Part shown: positions 59,916 through 64,000 of the stretch, piece by piece
How the letters are laid out: each line of letters starts with the position of its first letter
Numbering within the stretch: the first letter of the stretch is position 1
Assembly (NCBI GenBank): GCA_963820795.1
Contig: CAWGBJ010000021.1
Location: 1 to 64,000 of the forward strand
DNA from: Roseiarcus sp963820795
GTDB lineage: Bacteria; Pseudomonadota; Alphaproteobacteria; Rhizobiales; Beijerinckiaceae
Direction of reading: 5' to 3'
Length of the DNA: 64,000 nt
Notes under the pieces: generated by a model
Seen by the model: only the letters and a program-made list of their open reading frames with translations
The model's database searches: none
Told to the model about the DNA's origin: nothing
Program-made: the position numbers and the translations under genes

Positions 59916-61907
59916 TCATGCGGCGAGGCGTTTGGCGGCCGCGTCGGCGACCGCCTCGGCGGTGATGCCGAAGAACTGGTAGACCGCCTTGTACGGCCCG
60001 CTCGCGCCGAAACCTTTCATGCCGATGAACGGGCCGTCGCCGATGATCGCGTCCCAGCCGAAGCGCACCGCCGCCTCGACTCCGACCTTGACCTTCGCGT
60101 CGCCGATGACCGCCTTCCGGTATTCTTCCGGCTGATCGAAAAAGGCGTCCATGCATGGCACGGACACCACGCGCGCCGCGATCCCGCGATCTTTGAGCAG
60201 GCCTTGGGCGGCGACCGCGAGCGAGACCTCGGAGCCCGAGGCGAAGATCGACACCGCCGCCGCGCCGTTGGCCGGCGCGATCTCGTAGGCGCCGCGAGCG
60301 CAGAGATTCTCGGCGACATGGGCGCGCCGCAACGCTGGCAGGCTCTGCCGGGTCAGCGCCAGGATCGAAGGCGAATGGGCGTGCTCGAGCGCCGCCTGCC
60401 AGCATTCGACGGTCTCGACGCTGTCGGCGGGGCGCCACAGGTAGAGATTGGGCAACGCCCGCAAGGAGGCGATTTGCTCGATCGGCTGGTGGGTCGGCCC
60501 GTCTTCGCCGAGGCCGATCGAATCGTGGGTGAAGACATGCGCAACCCTGATCTTCATCAGCGCCGCGAGCCGCAGCGCGGGGCGGCAATAGTCGGTGAAG
60601 ATGAGGAACGAGGCGCCCGACGGAATGATCCCCCCATGCGCCGCCATGCCGTTGCAGGCCGCCGCCATCCCATGCTCGCGGATGCCCCAATGGATGTAGC
60701 GGCCGGAGAAATCGTCGGCGGTGATTTCCGCGGTGGCGGCGACCTTGGTGTTGTTCGAGGGGGTTAGATCGGCCGAGCTGGTCACCAGCTCCGGCACCGC
60801 CGGCGCGATCACGTTCAGCGCCGCCTCCCCGGCCTTGCGAGTGGCGATCTCGGGCGCCTCCGCGGCGAGCTTCCGCTTGTAGGCGTCGACGACGGCGTCG
60901 AAATCCTTCGGCAGATCGCCGCGGATGCGCCGCTCGAACTCCGCCCGCATCGCGGGGTCGAGCGCTTCGAGCGCCCTTTTCCACGCCTCGCGCTTCGGCG
61001 CGCCGCGAGCCCCGACCGTACGCCACGCGGCGAGAATGTCTTCCGGCACGACGAACGGCTCGTAGGGCCAGTTCAGGTTCTTCCGCGCACCGGCGACCTC
61101 CTCAGCGCCGAGCGCCTCGCCATGCGCCTTGTTGGTTCCGGCCTTATGCGGCGCGCCGAAGCCGATGGTCGTCTTGCAGGCGATCATCGTCGGCTTGTCG
61201 GAGCTCTGCGCGGCGTGAACGGCGTCGCGGATCGCTTCGGGATCGAGCCCGTCGATGTGGCTTGCGTTCCAGCCGGCGGATTTGAAACGGGCGACCTGGT
61301 CGACCGAATCGGAGAGCGAGGTCTTGCCGTCGATCGAAATGCCGTTGTCGTCGTAGAAGACGATAAGCTTCGACAGCCTGAGGTGGCCGGCGATGGCGAT
61401 CGCCTCCTGGCTCACTCCTTCCATCAGATCGCCGTCGGAGGCGAGCACATAGGTGCGGTGATCGACGATGCCGGGGAAATGGGCGGCGAGCATCCGTTCC
61501 GCGATCGCCATCCCGACCGAGGTAGCGATGCCCTGGCCGAGCGGTCCGGTGGTCGTCTCCACCCCGAGCGTGTGGCCGTATTCGGGGTGGCCCGGGGTCT
61601 TCGAGCCGACCTGCCGAAAGTGCTTCAAATCGTCGATCGTCAGCCCTTTGTCACCGCCGACGCCGGTCAGATAAAGCAGGGCGTACAATAACATAGATCC
61701 GTGTCCAGCCGACAGGACGAAGCGGTCCCGGTCGGGCCAGTGCGGGTCGGCGGCGTCGAACTTCAGGACGTCGCGGAAGAGAACCGTCGCGATGTCGGCC
61801 GCGCCCATGGGCAGGCCGGGGTGGCCGCTCTTGGCCTTCTCCACCGCGTCGACGGCGAGAAAGCGTATGGCGTTGGCCATCGAATCGTGCGCCACACTCG
61901 TCGACAT
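59916..61907 (-). CDS. tkt: Transketolase
   Basis: The enzyme (663 aa) is thiamine-diphosphate-dependent. It shows RDRFVLSAGHGSMLLYALLYLTG, TGPLGQGIATSVGMAIAE, the TPP motif ASDGDLMEGVSQEA, and the C-terminal pyrimidine-binding segment IHWGIREHGMAAACNGMAAHGGI. First gene of the tkt-gap-pgk cluster, divergent from DUF4164-zapA. It moves two-carbon units between sugar phosphates in the pentose-phosphate path (or Calvin cycle, if present). Confidence 0.96.
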   Translation of the reverse strand: MSTSVAHDSMANAIRFLAVDAVEKAKSGHPGLPMGAADIATVLFRDVLKFDAADPHWPDRDRFVLSAGHGSMLLYALLYLTGVGGDKGLTIDDLKHFRQVGSKTPGHPEYGHTLGVETTTGPLGQGIATSVGMAIAERMLAAHFPGIVDHRTYVLASDGDLMEGVSQEAIAIAGHLRLSKLIVFYDDNGISIDGKTSLSDSVDQVARFKSAGWNASHIDGLDPEAIRDAVHAAQSSDKPTMIACKTTIGFGAPHKAGTNKAHGEALGAEEVAGARKNLNWPYEPFVVPEDILAAWRTVGARGAPKREAWKRALEALDPAMRAEFERRIRGDLPKDFDAVVDAYKRKLAAEAPEIATRKAGEAALNVIAPAVPELVTSSADLTPSNNTKVAATAEITADDFSGRYIHWGIREHGMAAACNGMAAHGGIIPSGASFLIFTDYCRPALRLAALMKIRVAHVFTHDSIGLGEDGPTHQPIEQIASLRALPNLYLWRPADSVETVECWQAALEHAHSPSILALTRQSLPALRRAHVAENLCARGAYEIAPANGAAAVSIFASGSEVSLAVAAQGLLKDRGIAARVVSVPCMDAFFDQPEEYRKAVIGDAKVKVGVEAAVRFGWDAIIGDGPFIGMKGFGASGPYKAVYQFFGITAEAVADAAAKRLAA

Positions 61908-62068
61908 GGGCGTCTCCTTGAATCCTGTCGGTGGTTCGCTGGTGGGTTTCGTCAGCGCCCGAGCGGGCGAACTGCGGGAGTTAGTAACGGCGGCGAAGCG
62001 CTGTCAACAGCTACCGCGCCCGTCCGCGTTGACGCTCCGTTCAAGCATCGCGTAAAAAAAGCGCCGCA

Positions 62069-62371
62069 ATGGACAGAAGCAAAACCTTATCGGACGGCCT
62101 GGAGCGGTCGCTCAAGCGTGTCGCGGCCGCGGTCGAGCAGCTCGAGCGGGCGGCCGAGCGGCGGATGCGCGCGGACGAGGCGCGAGTCAACGCCGAAGAG
62201 GAATATGCGCTGATGCAGGACGACCGCTCTCGCCTTGCGGTTGAGCTCGACGCCGCGCTCGACCGTTCGCGTGCGCTCGAAGCCGCCAACGTCGAAGCGG
62301 GCGAGCGGCTCGCGCATGCAGCTAAGGCCATCGGCAACATCATCGAGAGGATAGACCCCGCCGCAAGCTGA
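62069..62371 (+). CDS. DUF4164-family coiled-coil protein
   Basis: A highly charged, all-helical protein of 100 aa: LSDGLERSLKRVAAAVEQLERAAERRMRADEARVNAEEEYALMQDDRSRLAVELDAALDRSRAL. The heptad pattern suggests a coiled coil over about residues 5-85. Such genes regularly precede zapA in Rhizobiales, as here (35-bp gap), hinting at a division role. Mechanism unknown. Confidence 0.85.
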   Translation: MDRSKTLSDGLERSLKRVAAAVEQLERAAERRMRADEARVNAEEEYALMQDDRSRLAVELDAALDRSRALEAANVEAGERLAHAAKAIGNIIERIDPAAS

Positions 62372-62405
62372 TCGGGAAGCGGCGCTGGAACAGGGTGTTT
62401 CGGGC

Positions 62406-62741
62406 ATGGCGCAGGTATCGGTGACGATCGACGGGCGCAAGTACCGGCTCGCCTGCAACGAGGGCGAGGAAGCGCGGCTCGAGCAACTCGCCAACATGAT
62501 CGACGCAAAGATCGTCGAGTTGCGGCAGACGTTCGGCGAGATCGGCGACCAGCGGCTGGTCGTCATGGCCGCGCTGACCATCGCCGACAATCTGGCCGAG
62601 GCGCGCGACGAGGCCGTCGCCGAGCGGGAACGCGCCACAACGGCCTCGGCGCGAGCCGAATCGCTCGCCACGAGCCTCGACGCCCTCGGCGCGAGGCTCG
62701 AGAGTCTGGCGACGCGACTTGCGGGCGCCCCGGAGGCCTGA
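62406..62741 (+). CDS. zapA: Cell division protein ZapA
   Basis: The product is 111 aa. The N-terminal beta-alpha head QVSVTIDGRKYRLACNEGEEARLEQLANMIDAKI is characteristic, and a long coiled coil (LAEARDEAVAERERATTASARAESLATSLDALGARLESLATRL) follows. ZapA cross-links FtsZ filaments at midcell. No 6S RNA is recognisable directly downstream, although many relatives have one. Confidence 0.92.
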   Translation: MAQVSVTIDGRKYRLACNEGEEARLEQLANMIDAKIVELRQTFGEIGDQRLVVMAALTIADNLAEARDEAVAERERATTASARAESLATSLDALGARLESLATRLAGAPEA

Positions 62742-62768
62742 GCCGGAGGACCGCGAGGCTGACGAACC

Positions 62769-64000
62769 CTAAACCGTCGACTCCATCTGCGCCATCATTT
62801 CAGCGGTCTCGACCGCAGGCAGCGCCGACCGGAGGGCAACCTCCATGACGATGAGGCTCCAGACCGCGACGGCGATCACGCCTGGCCAGAAGGTCAGCCA
62901 GCCGCGACCGCCGTCGATGTCGCCCACCGCCGAGAGGATCCTACATCCCGCCGAACCAGGGAAGCAGCCAGGCGATGTAGCGCCAACCGAACTCGGCCGC
63001 CGGCATCCTGGCGACCAGGTGGTAGAAGCCGGCGTAGAGGATGAAGACGATGATCATAATAATGTACATGAAGCTGTCGGTTCTGAAACCGGTCCAGTAG
63101 AGGATCCAGTTGCTGCAGATGAACCCGATCGGCGCCAGAACCTCGGCGCCCCAGAGGCGGAACGGCCGCTGAAGCGTCGGCAGGTTGCGGCGCAGAACCA
63201 GGAGCACGATCGGCCCCAGTCCATACGTGATCACCGTCACCGAGGCGATGTAGGAGACCATGAGCTGCCACGCCGGGAAGGGCAGCAGGAACAGGACGCC
63301 GACGATCCACATCACGAGCACGCCGGCCCATGGCGCCTTGGCGGCGTTGAGCGCGGTCAGCCAGCGCGGGCCAGCCGTGGTCTCGCCGCTCGCGAACAGG
63401 ATTCTCGAGCCGCCGGTCATATACATCAACGCCGTGCCGCTTGGGAGATGTAGGCGTCGATATAGAGCAGGGCCGCAAGCCAGCCGAGCCCGAGCGTCGC
63501 CGCCAGCCCCGCGAACGGTCCCGCTGCGCCGGCGAAGGTGAGCTGCACCCATCCATGGGCGAGATCCTCGGGCCTCAGCGCCATCAGGAACGCGACCTGA
63601 AGCAAGATGTAGATGACGGCTGCAATCAGCACCGAGCCGATGACCGCAAGCGGAATGTCCCGTCCGGGATTGGCGCTTTCCCCGCCGAGGTCGATGGCGG
63701 TGCGGAAGCCGAGATAGCTGAACACGATCCCGGCGGTCGGCAAGGCGGTGAAGATGCCGGAGAAGCGATAGCTGTGGGGATCGGCCGCCCACACGTTCCA
63801 ATGGGTGCTCGCCAGAATGAGGGCGATGATGGTCACGACCGGCACCGCGATCTTCCACCAGGTCACGGTGGAGTTGACGGTCAAGAGCATGCGCACCGCG
63901 AGCAGATTGAGCCAGGCGAAAATGAGGAGCAGCGCGGCGCAGGCGAAGGAGCCGGCCACCGTCAGGAGGCCGGAGCTGTGTGGCTGGATAAAGTGGGGAA
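62769..64000 (-). pseudogene. APC-family amino-acid permease, frameshifted, 5' end outside the window
   Basis: The visible part reads FACAALLLIFAWLNLLAVRMLLTVNSTVTWWKI and FSYLGFRTAIDLGGESANPGRDIPLAVIGSVLIAAVIYI, then LGWLAALLYIDAYIS. Near 63444 one C seems to be missing from a C-run, and the other frame continues SGTALMYMTGGSRILFASGE to YIAWLLPWFGGM. A second frame change near 62940 gives ILSAVGDIDGGRGWLTFWPG and a tail ending MAQMESTV at TAG (62769-62771). Two frameshifts in one gene suggest real decay, or local sequence error. Confidence 0.75.

Noticed and set aside
62742..62768. 6S RNA gene after zapA
   Set aside because: Only 27 bp separate zapA from the convergent permease frame, and no 6S-like bulged hairpin is visible.

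Overview
The window is high-GC DNA from an alphaproteobacterium, most likely of the Hyphomicrobiales (Rhizobiales). The inference rests on the erpA / dgt-argS-SPOR-nagZ block, the cysE-DUF3126 pair, the DUF4164-zapA pair and the many alphaproteobacterial palindromic repeats. I cannot name the genus. Core genes are intact and alternate with accessory stretches rich in mobile elements and single-base frameshifts.

Layout. 0-6 kb: a small secreted protein, an ISAzo13-type transposase remnant, an acyl-CoA synthetase, a GYD protein, an IS200-type element, and a group II intron inserted beside a palindromic repeat. 6-20 kb: an ArsR/SRPBCC pair, erpA, dgt, argS, a SPOR protein, nagZ, rhomboid, PAS, HEAT and secreted proteins, then DUF3126, cysE and a cytochrome b561. 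20-26 kb: a frameshifted cyclase, a two-gene membrane-protein unit, an MFS-SDR operon facing a TetR gene across palindromic operators, and a TauE permease. 26-33 kb: an accessory block whose ends carry inverted copies of a 30-bp repeat. It holds an ISKra4-like element inside the 3' end of a frameshifted ilvD, remnants, an IS630 element and a SnoaL-like gene. 33-37 kb: an 8-oxoguanine deaminase-like gene, an IS1595 element, and a TetR / FAD monooxygenase divergent pair.

37.5-41.3 kb: a segment with 38-bp Tn3-type terminal inverted repeats but no transposase. It carries a ParD/ParE-like toxin-antitoxin pair translationally coupled to an internally shortened serine resolvase, plus two unrecognised genes. 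41-49 kb: a catalase-like protein, a DUF2934-phosphoketolase-glycogen phosphorylase operon, a cupin and a methyltransferase.

49.7-52.7 kb: a second segment bracketed by the same 30-bp inverted repeat. It carries a zinc-ribbon protein, a HEPN-type (DUF4145-like) protein and a HARE-HTH/GIY-YIG nuclease. This is the best candidate in the window for an undescribed system, possibly phage defence. A third segment of the same type (54.9-55.5 kb) carries only a DUF1330 gene. 55-64 kb: a 4Fe-4S protein, a thioesterase, the tkt-gap-pgk cluster, DUF4164-zapA, and an amino-acid permease broken by two frameshifts that runs off the window.

The three repeat-bracketed segments hold no transposase that obviously matches their ends, so I infer non-autonomous cassettes. 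Functions are inferred from motifs read by eye; no database search was possible.
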